In this document: positions 51,471-59,802 of the stretch, one piece after another | Position numbering within the stretch: position 1 is the stretch's first letter | Layout: every line of letters begins with the position of its first letter | Source of the DNA: Sinorhizobium sp. A49 | GTDB taxonomy: Bacteria > Pseudomonadota > Alphaproteobacteria > Rhizobiales > Rhizobiaceae | Direction of reading: 5' to 3' | Assembly: GCF_002002725.1 (NCBI RefSeq) | Contig: NZ_MUNW01000062.1 | Location: forward strand, 434,001-498,000 | Length of the DNA stretch: 64,000 nucleotides | Translations under genes and position numbers: made by a program | Notes under the pieces: generated by a model | Told to the model about the DNA's origin: nothing | The model's input: only the letters and a program-made list of their open reading frames with translations | Database searches by the model: none

Positions 51471-52558
51471 GCCCCGACTACAACCCCCACGACCCCGGCG
51501 CGCCGCTCGACCCCTTGCCAGGCCACTCCTCGCGCGGACGGCTGGAGCGCGTGCTGCGCCGCGGCGAGTTCGCCGTGACCGCCGAGCTCAACCCGCCTGA
51601 CAGCGCCAACCCGCATGACGTCTACGAACGCGCGGCGATCTTCGACGGCTGGGTCGACGGCATCAACGCGGTCGATGCCTCCGGCGCCAACTGCCACATG
51701 TCATCCGTCGGCATCTGCGCGCTGCTGACGCGCATGGGTTACGCCCCGATCATGCAGATCGCCTGCCGCGACAAGAACCGCATCGCCATCCAGGGCGACG
51801 TGCTCGGCGCGTCCGCCATGGGCGTGCAGAACGTCATGTGCCTGACGGGAGACGGCGTGCAGGCCGGCGACCAGCCCGGCGCCAAGCCAGTCTTCGACCT
51901 CGACTGCATGTCGCTGCTCGAAACCGTGCGCATTATGCGCGACAACGCGAAATTCCTCTCCGGCCGCAAGCTGACGACGCCACCGCAGGTGTTTCTCGGC
52001 GCCGCCATCAACCCCTTTGCACCGCCCTACGACTTCCGCCCGTATCGTCTTGCCAAGAAGATCGAGGCCGGCGCGCAGTTCGTCCAGAGCCAGTACTGCT
52101 TCGACGTGCCGATGTTTCGCGAATACATGAAGAAGGTGCGCGACCTCGGACTCAACGAAAAATGCTTCATCCTCGTCGGCGTCGGACCGATGGCATCGGC
52201 GAAAACCGCCCGCTGGATCCGCTCCAACGTGCCGGGCATCCACATTCCCGACAGCGTCATCGCGCGGCTCGAAGGTGCCCAGGACCAGAAGAAGGAAGGC
52301 AAGCAGCTCTGCATCGACATCATCAACGAGGTCAAGGAGATCGAAGGCGTCTCCGGCGTCCACGTCATGGCCTATCGCCAGGAAGAATATGTCGCGGAGA
52401 TCGTGCATGAATCGGGCGTGCTGAAGGGGCGCCAACCCTGGAAACGCGAGACGTTGCCGACCGACGCACTTGTCGCCTCCCGTATGGAGCACATTCGCGA
52501 AGGCAAGGAAGAAAACCAGCAGGAGATGGCCGAGGCCGCAGCCCACCATCCCCACTAA
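51467..52558 (+). CDS. metF: Methylenetetrahydrofolate reductase (MetF family)
   Basis: A 363-residue TIM-barrel flavoprotein of the MetF family. EFAVTAELNPPDSANPHDVYER (shown in part), then MSSVGICALLTRMGYAPIMQ, CRDKNRIAIQGDVLGASAMG and FVQSQYCFDVPMFREYMKKV carry the folate and FAD contacts. The reaction interconverts methylene- and methyl-tetrahydrofolate. Because its neighbours generate methyl-THF from corrinoid, it may run in the oxidative direction here. Its overlap with the MetV-like gene supports a two- or three-subunit complex. Confidence 0.92.
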   Translation: MSPDYNPHDPGAPLDPLPGHSSRGRLERVLRRGEFAVTAELNPPDSANPHDVYERAAIFDGWVDGINAVDASGANCHMSSVGICALLTRMGYAPIMQIACRDKNRIAIQGDVLGASAMGVQNVMCLTGDGVQAGDQPGAKPVFDLDCMSLLETVRIMRDNAKFLSGRKLTTPPQVFLGAAINPFAPPYDFRPYRLAKKIEAGAQFVQSQYCFDVPMFREYMKKVRDLGLNEKCFILVGVGPMASAKTARWIRSNVPGIHIPDSVIARLEGAQDQKKEGKQLCIDIINEVKEIEGVSGVHVMAYRQEEYVAEIVHESGVLKGRQPWKRETLPTDALVASRMEHIREGKEENQQEMAEAAAHHPH

Positions 52559-52655
52559 GGCATTTGCAGACAAACCGGCGCCGGTCCGTCCGTCGCCTCC
52601 ATCGATCAACGGGTGAGACAACGAAACCCGACGCCACAGGATCAAAGGATCTTAC

Positions 52656-53621
52656 ATGACCCGTACCATCGTCGCTTCCGCCACCCGGGAAATCATCATC
52701 GGCTTCGACCAGCCCTTCTGCGTCATCGGCGAGCGCATCAACCCGACCGGCCGCAAGAAGCTGGCCGCCGAAATGATCGAGGGCAATTTCGACACCGTCA
52801 TCAAGGACGCGCTGGAGCAGGTCGCTGCCGGCGCAACGATGCTCGACGTCAATGCCGGCGTCACCGCCGTCAACCCGAACGAGACCGAGCCGCCGCTGCT
52901 CGTCAAGACGCTCGAAATCGTCCAAGGCCTCGTCGACGTGCCGCTGTCGATCGACAGCTCCGTGTCGGCCGCGATCGAGGCGGCGCTGAAGGTCGCCAAG
53001 GGTCGGCCGCTGGTCAACTCCGTCACCGGGGAAGAGGAAAAGCTGGAAGCGATCCTGCCGCTCTGCAAGAAATACGACGTGCCTGTCGTCGCCATCTCCA
53101 ACGACGAAACCGGCATTTCGATGGATCCGGACGTGCGCTTCGCCGTTGCCAAGAAAATCGTCGAACGCGCCATGGATTACGGCATCAAGCCGCACGACAT
53201 CGTCGTCGATCCGCTCGTCATGCCGATCGGCGCGCTGGGCGACGCCGGCCGACAGGTGTTTGCGCTTCTGCGCCGCCTGCGCGAAGAGCTGAAGGTCAAC
53301 ACCACCTGCGGCCTCTCCAACATCTCCTTCGGCCTGCCGCATCGCCACGGCATCAATGCCGGCTTCATCCCCATGGTCATCGGCGCCGGCATGACGTCCG
53401 CCATCATGAACCCCTGCCGTCCGCAGGAAATGGAGGCTGTGCGCGCCGCAAACGTGCTGAACGGCACCGACGCCAACTGCACCAACTGGATCAGGACCTA
53501 CCGCGACCACAAGCCGGCAGAAGGCGGCCACGCCGTGGCGGCGGCAGCAGCCCCGGCAGCCTCCGGCGGTCGTCGCGGCGGGCGGGCGGCGCGCACCGGC
53601 GGCGCTGCGGCGAGCGAATAG
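52656..53621 (+). CDS. Methyltetrahydrofolate:corrinoid protein methyltransferase (MtgA/MtvA-like)
   Basis: A 321-residue pterin-binding TIM-barrel. FCVIGERINPTGRKKLA (residues 21-37), MLDVNAGVT, PLSIDSSVSAAI, VNSVTGEEEKL and CGLSNISFGLPHR are the ordered motifs of methyl-THF:corrinoid methyltransferases (AcsE/MtvA/MtgA). It would move the methyl group from the corrinoid protein to tetrahydrofolate or back. The C-terminal 40 residues are an Ala/Gly/Arg-rich tail outside the family. It follows metF by 97 bp. Confidence 0.92.
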   Translation: MTRTIVASATREIIIGFDQPFCVIGERINPTGRKKLAAEMIEGNFDTVIKDALEQVAAGATMLDVNAGVTAVNPNETEPPLLVKTLEIVQGLVDVPLSIDSSVSAAIEAALKVAKGRPLVNSVTGEEEKLEAILPLCKKYDVPVVAISNDETGISMDPDVRFAVAKKIVERAMDYGIKPHDIVVDPLVMPIGALGDAGRQVFALLRRLREELKVNTTCGLSNISFGLPHRHGINAGFIPMVIGAGMTSAIMNPCRPQEMEAVRAANVLNGTDANCTNWIRTYRDHKPAEGGHAVAAAAAPAASGGRRGGRAARTGGAAASE

Positions 53622-53666
53622 TCTGCGGCTCGACGTCAAGCTTTGAGCCCAAGGGACAATCCGGCC

Positions 53667-53969
53667 ATGAAAAGCCAACTGCGCCTCTTCGCCCTGATTG
53701 TTCCCTTGGTCCTCATCGCACGATATGCGCCGTTTGAGGATGCGGCCGAGTTCAAAAGGTTCTACGCTGCGCTCGGGACCTATGTTCTGCCGGTTCTGTT
53801 CGTAAACCTTGCCGTGCTTGCCGTCGTACTGCTCACAGCATTCACAAAGAGGATCAACTTCGGCTCCCCGGAGACAGTCATAAAGGTCTTTTCCTGGGCA
53901 AGCTCGATTACACTGGCGGCAGCGGTTGTCTGGGCAATCGCAGCCGCGAAACTCACGACGGCATCATAG
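53667..53969 (+). CDS. Small hypothetical membrane protein, 100 aa
   Basis: Starts at ATG 53667. Three hydrophobic stretches at about residues 5-20, 40-60 and 75-95 are separated by short charged loops. It is 45 bp after the methyltransferase gene on the same strand, and 47 bp before the next gene, so it is part of the operon. I do not recognise it. Confidence 0.6.
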   Translation: MKSQLRLFALIVPLVLIARYAPFEDAAEFKRFYAALGTYVLPVLFVNLAVLAVVLLTAFTKRINFGSPETVIKVFSWASSITLAAAVVWAIAAAKLTTAS

Positions 53970-54016
53970 TCAGGCATCCGACCGCCGCTGTTGCGGCACA
54001 AGAGTAGGGATCATCG

Positions 54017-54364
54017 ATGACAACGCGCCGACTTCACCTGGACACGTTCACGCTCTGGTTCGAAGCCCCCTTCGTCATGGCGCTTCGGCTGCAAGAGATG
54101 CAGATGGCAGCCTTGACCGGCAAGAGCCAGGATTCGACCGAGATCACCCGCATGGTGTCGGAGAAGATCGCAGCCACGGCGGAAAGTGCCATGGCGGTGA
54201 ACATGGCGCTGTGGCGCGCCGGTTTCGATAATGCCGTGCGACTGATGACCGGCGGCGGCGCATCCTTTGGCCTTGGTGGAACGGCGATTGCCTCGGCCGC
54301 CCTCAAGCCCTATGGCAAGCGCGTGCGCGGCAATGCCCGGCGGCTGTCGCGCAAGTCGTCTTGA
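54017..54364 (+). CDS. Small phasin-like hypothetical protein, 115 aa
   Basis: An amphipathic helical protein starting MTTRRLHLDTFTLWFEAPFV, with alternating Ala/Met/Glu helices and a basic C-terminus (RVRGNARRLSRKSS). It resembles short phasin-like proteins, but this is only a general similarity. It sits between the membrane protein and the corrinoid activator in the same orientation. Function unknown. Confidence 0.6.
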   Translation: MTTRRLHLDTFTLWFEAPFVMALRLQEMQMAALTGKSQDSTEITRMVSEKIAATAESAMAVNMALWRAGFDNAVRLMTGGGASFGLGGTAIASAALKPYGKRVRGNARRLSRKSS

Positions 54365-54525
54365 CCAGATACGACCGCACGAGCGTTCCCTGACGAAATG
54401 ATGCTCGCAGATCTTTCCATGTCGGGATCTGACAACTATCAGGCTGCATTCCGGTGCAGTCTGAAGACGTTTATCCATGCTTCGATCCATCGGGCGAGAG
54501 CGGGCTTTAGGAAAGACAGAACAGC

Positions 54526-56598
54526 ATGCGCATCGAAGGCACTTCCGAAATCGAGACCAACATGACCGAAGCCGCGCATAAGGATCCCCTCGTTCTGTTC
54601 ATGCCGTCGGGCAAGCGCGGCCGCTTCCCCGTCGGCACGCCGGTTCTCGATGCCGCCCGCTCGCTCGGGGTCTATGTCGAAAGCGTCTGTGGTGGCCGCG
54701 CCACCTGCGGGCGCTGTCAGATCGAGGTCCAGGAAGGCAACTTCGCCAAGCACAAGATCGTCTCCTCCAACGACCATATTTCGCCCGTTGGTCCCAAGGA
54801 GCAGCGCTACGCCTCCGTGCGCGAGCTGCCGGACGGACGCCGCCTCTCCTGTTCCGCCCAGATCCTCGGCGATCTCGTAATCGACGTGCCGCAGGACACC
54901 GTCATCAACGCGCAGGTCGTGCGCAAGGCCGCGACCGACCGGGTGATCGAGCGCAACGCCGCCGTCCAGCTCTGCTACGTCGAGGTCGACGAGCCCGACA
55001 TGCACAAGCCGCTCGGCGATCTCGACCGGCTGAAGGTGATGCTGGAAAAGGATTGGGGCTGGAAGGATCTCCTGATCGCGCCGCACCTGATCCCGCAGGT
55101 GCAGGGCATCCTGCGAAAGGGCAACTGGGCGGTGACCGCCGCGATCCACCGCGACATGGACTCATCGCGGCCCTTCATCGTCGGCCTGTGGCCGGGCCTC
55201 AAGAACGAGGCTTATGGCATCGCCTGCGACATCGGCTCGACGACGATCGCCATGCATCTCGTCTCGCTGCTTTCGGGCCGCATCGTCGGCTCCTCCGGCA
55301 CCTCGAACCCGCAGATCCGGTTCGGCGAGGATCTGATGAGCCGCGTCTCCTACGTGATGATGAACCCGGACGGCCGGGAGGCGATGACCAAGGCGGTGCG
55401 CGAGGCGGTCAACGGCCTGATCGGCAAGGTCTGCGCCGAAGGCGAAGTCGACCGGCACGACATTCTCGACATGGTGTTCGTCGGCAACCCGATCATGCAC
55501 CACCTCTTCCTCGGCATCGACCCGACCGAACTCGGCCAGGCGCCGTTTGCGCTCGCCGTCTCCGGCGCGCTGCAATACTGGGCGCACGAGATCGATATCG
55601 ACGTCAACCGCGGCGCGCGGCTCTACATGCTGCCCTGCATCGCCGGCCATGTCGGCGCCGATGCCGCCGGTGCAACCCTGTCGGAAGGTCCCTATCGGCA
55701 GGACAAGATGATGCTGCTCGTCGATGTCGGCACCAATGCCGAGATCGTGCTCGGCAACAAAGATCGCGTCGTTGCCGCGTCATCGCCGACGGGCCCCGCC
55801 TTCGAAGGGGCCGAAATCTCCTCCGGCCAGCGTGCGGCACCCGGCGCCATCGAGCGCGTGCGCATCGATCCCGAGACGCTCGAGCCGCGCTTCCGCGTCA
55901 TCGGCGTCGACAAATGGTCTGATGAGGACGGCTTTGCCGAAGCGGCAGCTTCCGTCGGCGTCACCGGCATCTGCGGCTCGGCCATCATCGAAATCGTCGC
56001 CGAGATGTACCTTTCCGGCATCATCTCGCAAGACGGCGTCGTCGATGGCGCGATGGCGGCGAAAAGCCCGCGCATCATCCCGAACGGCCGCACCTTCTCC
56101 TACCTGCTGCACGAGGGCGAGCAGCGCCTCACCGTGACGCAGAACGATATCCGCGCCATCCAGCTCGCCAAGGCAGCACTCTACGCCGGCATCAAGCTCT
56201 TGATGGAAAAGCTTGAGATCGACCATGTCGATACCATCCGCTTTGCCGGCGCCTTCGGCTCCTTCATCGATCCGAAATACGCCATGGTGCTCGGCCTGAT
56301 CCCGGACTGCGATCTCGAAGAGGTGAAGGCCGTCGGCAACGCCGCCGGCACCGGCGCGCTGATGGCGCTCCTCAACCGCGGCCATCGTCGCGAGATCGAG
56401 CAAACCGTCAGCAAAATCGAGAAGATAGAGACGGCACTTGAATCAAAATTTCAGGAGCATTTCATCAACGCCATGGCAATGCCGAACAAGGTCGACGCCT
56501 TCCCGAAACTGTCGGCAGTCGTCACTCTGCCGGAGCGCAAGGTGGCCGCAGATGATGGCGAAGGCGGCGGCCGTCGCCGGCGACGCAGCCGGGAGTAG
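54526..56598 (+). CDS. Corrinoid-activating protein, RACo/ASKHA type, with N-terminal [2Fe-2S] domain
   Basis: The 690-residue protein starts with a plant-type ferredoxin domain: Cys55, Cys61 and Cys64 in CGGRATCGRC and Cys109 in RRLSCSAQ. From about residue 230 an ASKHA ATPase domain follows with DIGSTTIAM (Asp235), LLVDVGTNAEIVL and RFAGAFGSF. This is the reductive activator of corrinoid proteins (RACo/DUF4445 family): it uses ATP to drive one-electron reduction of inactive Co(II) to Co(I). An arginine-rich C-terminal tail is added. It ends the operon that contains MetF and the methyl-THF methyltransferase, so its target is probably the corrinoid protein at 37911. Confidence 0.93.
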   Translation: MRIEGTSEIETNMTEAAHKDPLVLFMPSGKRGRFPVGTPVLDAARSLGVYVESVCGGRATCGRCQIEVQEGNFAKHKIVSSNDHISPVGPKEQRYASVRELPDGRRLSCSAQILGDLVIDVPQDTVINAQVVRKAATDRVIERNAAVQLCYVEVDEPDMHKPLGDLDRLKVMLEKDWGWKDLLIAPHLIPQVQGILRKGNWAVTAAIHRDMDSSRPFIVGLWPGLKNEAYGIACDIGSTTIAMHLVSLLSGRIVGSSGTSNPQIRFGEDLMSRVSYVMMNPDGREAMTKAVREAVNGLIGKVCAEGEVDRHDILDMVFVGNPIMHHLFLGIDPTELGQAPFALAVSGALQYWAHEIDIDVNRGARLYMLPCIAGHVGADAAGATLSEGPYRQDKMMLLVDVGTNAEIVLGNKDRVVAASSPTGPAFEGAEISSGQRAAPGAIERVRIDPETLEPRFRVIGVDKWSDEDGFAEAAASVGVTGICGSAIIEIVAEMYLSGIISQDGVVDGAMAAKSPRIIPNGRTFSYLLHEGEQRLTVTQNDIRAIQLAKAALYAGIKLLMEKLEIDHVDTIRFAGAFGSFIDPKYAMVLGLIPDCDLEEVKAVGNAAGTGALMALLNRGHRREIEQTVSKIEKIETALESKFQEHFINAMAMPNKVDAFPKLSAVVTLPERKVAADDGEGGGRRRRRSRE

Positions 56599-56653
56599 GA
56601 ACTGCCTCGTTTCCACGTCGTAACGATATCCGAGAACCCGACGCAGTCCTCGG

Positions 56654-56694
56654 CCCCTCACCCTAACCCTCTCCCCGCTCGCGGGGGGAGGGGA
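56654..56694. repeat. GC-rich palindrome (CCCTCTCCCC type)
   Basis: CCCTCTCCCC (56667-56676) pairs with GGGGGGAGGGG (56683-56693) across a short loop. This is the common intergenic palindrome in alphaproteobacteria. It follows the activator gene and may help end its transcript. Confidence 0.6.
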
Positions 56695-56791
56695 CGCGTT
56701 CACGCAGCAGCCTCACTATCAGGGATTGGTTGGGCGCGAACCCCTCGCTGGATTGACGGCTGGACTGGGTAAACGGTCGAGTGCGACATCC

Positions 56792-56817
56792 CCTTCTCCC
56801 CGCCTGCGGGGAGAAGG
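56792..56817. repeat. Second GC-rich palindrome, perfect 12-bp stem
   Basis: CCTTCTCCCCGC (56792-56803), a CT loop and GCGGGGAGAAGG (56806-56817) are a perfect stem. It is a variant of the element 100 bp upstream, and the flanking GCAGCGGGATGAGGGGCGG is also typical. Confidence 0.65.
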
Positions 56818-56970
56818 TCGCGGCAGCGGGATGAGGGGCGGCCGCGACTTCCTACGATGACGTCAAGCGCACCACCTCGCCGATCGTTCGCCCAAGAAAT
56901 ACGCTAACAGACCTCGTCGGCGACGTCCGAAATGGGATTAGGCGAACGTCCGACCGAAGCTTCAGGAGCC

Positions 56971-57624
56971 CTACCCACCCAGCGCGATCGTCACGACCAC
57001 AAGCACGGCACCGATTGCCGCCATGGCGAAGGCCATCGGCCAGGGGCTTCGCCCCATGTAGCGGCCGAGCCTTGCTCCGACGATAAAGAGCATGACCAGC
57101 GCGATGCCATTCGAGACCCGCATGGCAACATCGATCCGCTCGATGAACAGGAAGGGAATGCTCGGCGGTAGCGTCGAGATGGCGACGAGGACGAAGATGG
57201 CGAACGCTGCCTTGAGATCACCGCCTGTGACCACGGAATTTTGGTCGCTGGATGGCAAGGCGCGTACGCGCAGAAGCAGCGCCTCGATTTCGCTTTGTGC
57301 CGATACCAGCCGGACATCTTCTGGGAGGTTGTCGAGAAAGATCTGGCGGGCGCGGTCGAGAGGTTCGCGCTGCAAAGCATCGACGAGACCGCGACGCCGG
57401 ACACGCTCGACCGCGGTCGTCAGCACATGCATGACGCCGTCGACGATGCCCCAGGCAAGATTGCAGCCGAAGGCGGCGATCAGAACGGCATTGACGTTAT
57501 CGCCGCCACCGACGGCTGCACTCATCGTGCCGGTGAAGGAAAGTGCCATCAGCAGGCCGAAGATGATCTCCGACAGACGATCGATCGGATCCAGAATGCG
57601 TCGCCGCTGTTCATCTCTCGTCAC
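56971..57624 (-). CDS. VIT1/CCC1-like membrane protein
   Basis: A 217-residue membrane protein with five helices. DPIDRLSEIIFGLLMALSFTGT opens the first, and a second conserved region near AFGCNLAWGIVDGVMHVL follows; these match the VIT1/CCC1 and related transmembrane families known for Fe2+/Mn2+ transport. A long soluble loop lies between helices 2 and 3. Substrate unknown. Confidence 0.7.
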   Translation of the reverse strand: MTRDEQRRRILDPIDRLSEIIFGLLMALSFTGTMSAAVGGGDNVNAVLIAAFGCNLAWGIVDGVMHVLTTAVERVRRRGLVDALQREPLDRARQIFLDNLPEDVRLVSAQSEIEALLLRVRALPSSDQNSVVTGGDLKAAFAIFVLVAISTLPPSIPFLFIERIDVAMRVSNGIALVMLFIVGARLGRYMGRSPWPMAFAMAAIGAVLVVVTIALGG

Positions 57625-57685
57625 GTCTCGCCCCCCCCTGCGCCGAGGTCAACCGATGACGACAGGGCCGGAGCCGGCCGCTCGG

Positions 57686-58609
57686 TCAGGCCACCGCTGA
57701 CACAAGCCGCGCCTCTCCCGACTGCATCCTCAGTTCGGCGAAAGCGTCGCGAACGTGATCGGCCACCGCTAGCACCGGCGCCGACGCGCTATCGATCACC
57801 TGCAGGCCGATATCGTAGTGACCGAGGTCCGGCAGGCCGTCGCGCTCACCAAGCTGCACCATCTCGCCGTGGACAAGGTAACGCGGCAGCGGCGCGATCG
57901 CGAGGCCGGCGAGTACGGCCGCCCGTTGCCCGGTCGTGTAGGCACTGAGGAATGCGATGCGGAACCGGCGGCCGGCACGCGACAGCTTTTCCACGGCATC
58001 GGCGCGCCAGACGCAGCCATCTTCCCACATCGACACCGGCAGCGGGTCCTTCAGGTGGGCATTGCCACACTTGACGCCGGCCCAGACCAGCTTCTCCTGC
58101 ATCAGGATCTCGCCGTTCTTCGGCGCAACGTCGGTCAGGCTGTTGAAGATGGCGATGTCGAGGCGATGCTCGTCGACGCGCTTGCGCATGGCGGTGCTCA
58201 TGCCGATCGAGACGTCGACGGTTACGTTCGGATAGGATTCGGCAAAGCGCTTGAGCACTTCCGGCAGGATGCGCTCACCGACATCCTCGGGCGCACCGAC
58301 GCGCACGACGCCATTCATGTCAGGCAGCAGGAAGCGCGAGACGGTTTCGTTGTTGAGCGCCAGCAGGCGGCGGGCGAAGCCCAGCAGCATCTCGCCCTTC
58401 GGCGTCAGCGACACCGAGCGTGCGTCACGCAGGAACAACGTGCAGCCGAGCAGCTCTTCCAGCTTCTTGATCTGCATCGAGACGGCTGACGGCGTGCGGT
58501 AGACGGTCTCGGCCGCAGTCGTGAAGTTTCCGGTTTCGGCGATGGCGACGAAGGTCTTCAGCACATCCATTTCAAGCAGCGGAAGCGCGTGGCGCATCAT
58601 CATGTTCAT
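57686..58609 (-). CDS. LysR-family transcriptional regulator
   Basis: A 307-residue LysR regulator starting at ATG 58609. The winged HTH is at about residues 10-68, with FVAIAETGNFTTAAETVYRT and PSAVSMQIKKLEELLGCTLF, and the effector domain follows to the end. It is divergent from a DUF1127 gene, 114 bp away, with which it probably shares control. The effector is unknown. Confidence 0.9.
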   Translation of the reverse strand: MNMMMRHALPLLEMDVLKTFVAIAETGNFTTAAETVYRTPSAVSMQIKKLEELLGCTLFLRDARSVSLTPKGEMLLGFARRLLALNNETVSRFLLPDMNGVVRVGAPEDVGERILPEVLKRFAESYPNVTVDVSIGMSTAMRKRVDEHRLDIAIFNSLTDVAPKNGEILMQEKLVWAGVKCGNAHLKDPLPVSMWEDGCVWRADAVEKLSRAGRRFRIAFLSAYTTGQRAAVLAGLAIAPLPRYLVHGEMVQLGERDGLPDLGHYDIGLQVIDSASAPVLAVADHVRDAFAELRMQSGEARLVSAVA

Positions 58610-58654
58610 GGCGGCATCCTCAATCAATAAAACTGAAAGAAAGGTTCACTTCAT

Positions 58655-58667
58655 TTCGTTTGATTGA
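58655..58667 (+). promoter_or_regulatory. Shared motif TTCGTTTGATTGA, site 1
   Basis: This 13-base motif lies 56 bp ahead of the first DUF1127 gene. A near copy, TTCGTTTGAATGA, lies ahead of the second DUF1127 gene. The adjacent LysR regulator is the natural candidate to bind both. Confidence 0.45.
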
Positions 58668-58723
58668 ACATCAGCAAAGACCGATAGTCAAGTTGCAAGG
58701 ACGCCAAAGGAAGGAAACCAGTC

Positions 58724-59044
58724 ATGTCCGCGACCACAATCGCCTTCGCTGCATCGCAGGACATCCGGCACGTGAGCAAGGTGAAACCCAAGATGAACCG
58801 CACTCCCGAACATGCCGTACGAATGGCACGGACCCTGCCCGTCTCGAAGGCCGCTGCCGACGGCGATCTCGTGCTGTCGTTTCTCTCCCGCGTGCAACAG
58901 CTGATCGACGGCATTGCGCGCAAACGACGGGCACGGCGCATCGCCCGGAATCGGGTGGAAGCCCACCGTGAATTGGCGAAACTGCCGAAGCGGGTCCGCA
59001 ACGACCTCATCTTCGGCGAGACGCTGAAAGATCACCAAGTTTGA
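58724..59044 (+). CDS. DUF1127-like small basic protein
   Basis: A 106-residue protein with an N-terminal extension and a C-terminal helical region RRARRIARNRVEAHRELAKL, then PKRVRNDLIFGE, the arrangement of DUF1127 proteins. DUF1127 proteins in rhizobia bind RNA or act in phosphate and stress responses. It lies divergent from the LysR gene. Confidence 0.75.
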   Translation: MSATTIAFAASQDIRHVSKVKPKMNRTPEHAVRMARTLPVSKAAADGDLVLSFLSRVQQLIDGIARKRRARRIARNRVEAHRELAKLPKRVRNDLIFGETLKDHQV

Positions 59045-59062
59045 TGAAAAACATCAAACATA

Positions 59063-59075
59063 TTCGTTTGAATGA
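59063..59075 (+). promoter_or_regulatory. Shared motif TTCGTTTGAATGA, site 2
   Basis: The motif differs by one base from the copy at 58655-58667 and lies 68 bp ahead of the second DUF1127 gene. It makes a common regulator for the two genes likely. Confidence 0.45.
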
Positions 59076-59143
59076 TGATTAGGGTTGCGACATATATAGA
59101 TCGTGGTCGCGCGACCTCTGAGGCACTCAGAAGGAGCCATGAA

Positions 59144-59347
59144 ATGTCTACTATCCATCTATCCCAGACCTCGGAACGGGCATCCTCCCTGTCGTCCATC
59201 CCGGGTCTCTTCAGTTTTCGTGCACGCGCCTGGGCTGCCTGGAAGCGCTACGCCAATGAACGTGCGCTTGAAAACCTGTCCTACGACACGATGAAGGACA
59301 TCGGCTTTCCCTCGGTCGACGATGCGGTGCACAAGACTGAGCAATGA
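59144..59347 (+). CDS. DUF1127 domain protein, 67 aa
   Basis: The 67-residue product ends with RARAWAAWKRYANERALENL and SYDTMKDIGFPSVDDA, the DUF1127 motif of a Trp/Arg helix followed by L.D..L.DIG. ATG 59144 follows AAGGAGCC. A strong terminator lies 50 bp downstream. It forms a pair with the preceding small gene. Confidence 0.85.
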   Translation: MSTIHLSQTSERASSLSSIPGLFSFRARAWAAWKRYANERALENLSYDTMKDIGFPSVDDAVHKTEQ

Positions 59348-59399
59348 CTGACCGCAGGACCTGTTTTCGGGGACCCAAGACCCCGAGGCCGAACCGCTG

Positions 59400-59436
59400 A
59401 AGGGCACCGTCGAGAAGGCGGTGCCCTTCTTCTTTT
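59400..59436 (+). terminator. Intrinsic terminator after the DUF1127 gene
   Basis: AAGGGCACCG (59400-59409) pairs with CGGTGCCCTT (59419-59428), followed by the T-rich CTTCTTTT. Confidence 0.85.
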
Positions 59437-59802
59437 GTGGCCCTTGAGGATCCTGGCGGGCGTCAAAACGCACTGATCGGTCTTGAACGGCGACTTGTCC
59501 GATACCGACGCCCGGCCGTTTCTCGATCAACGCGTCGCAATCGGCAAACACAACCTATAGACGTTCTTTTCGAAAATTACGCATCCCTGGCGTTTCTTGT
59601 CAGATTGCGTCAGCCGCGCCGGCAAATCTGTCGCATTCCTTACAAAAGCCGCAAAGCCAGCTCGACGGCGGCTTTCCGACCCCATGTCGCAAGGCGAAAT
59701 GTCTTTGCGGTCGCTGCTTTCCATGTCAATGTCGCAAACAGACAAGCCGGACGGTATCTTCCAAGCGACGAATATACGCCATCGCCAAGCATGGGAAGCC
59801 TC
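59437..59802. other. Upstream region of the GlxA-like regulator
   Basis: About 365 bp. The regulator's frame stays open through it, but the translation has no resemblance to the family. It should contain the promoter of the regulator gene. No repeat or RNA gene was recognised. Confidence 0.4.

Noticed and set aside
57686-58609. VtlR/LsrB-type LysR regulator
   Set aside because: The gene lies beside DUF1127 genes as VtlR targets do, but its N-terminal sequence does not look like VtlR or LsrB as I know them, so no symbol was given.
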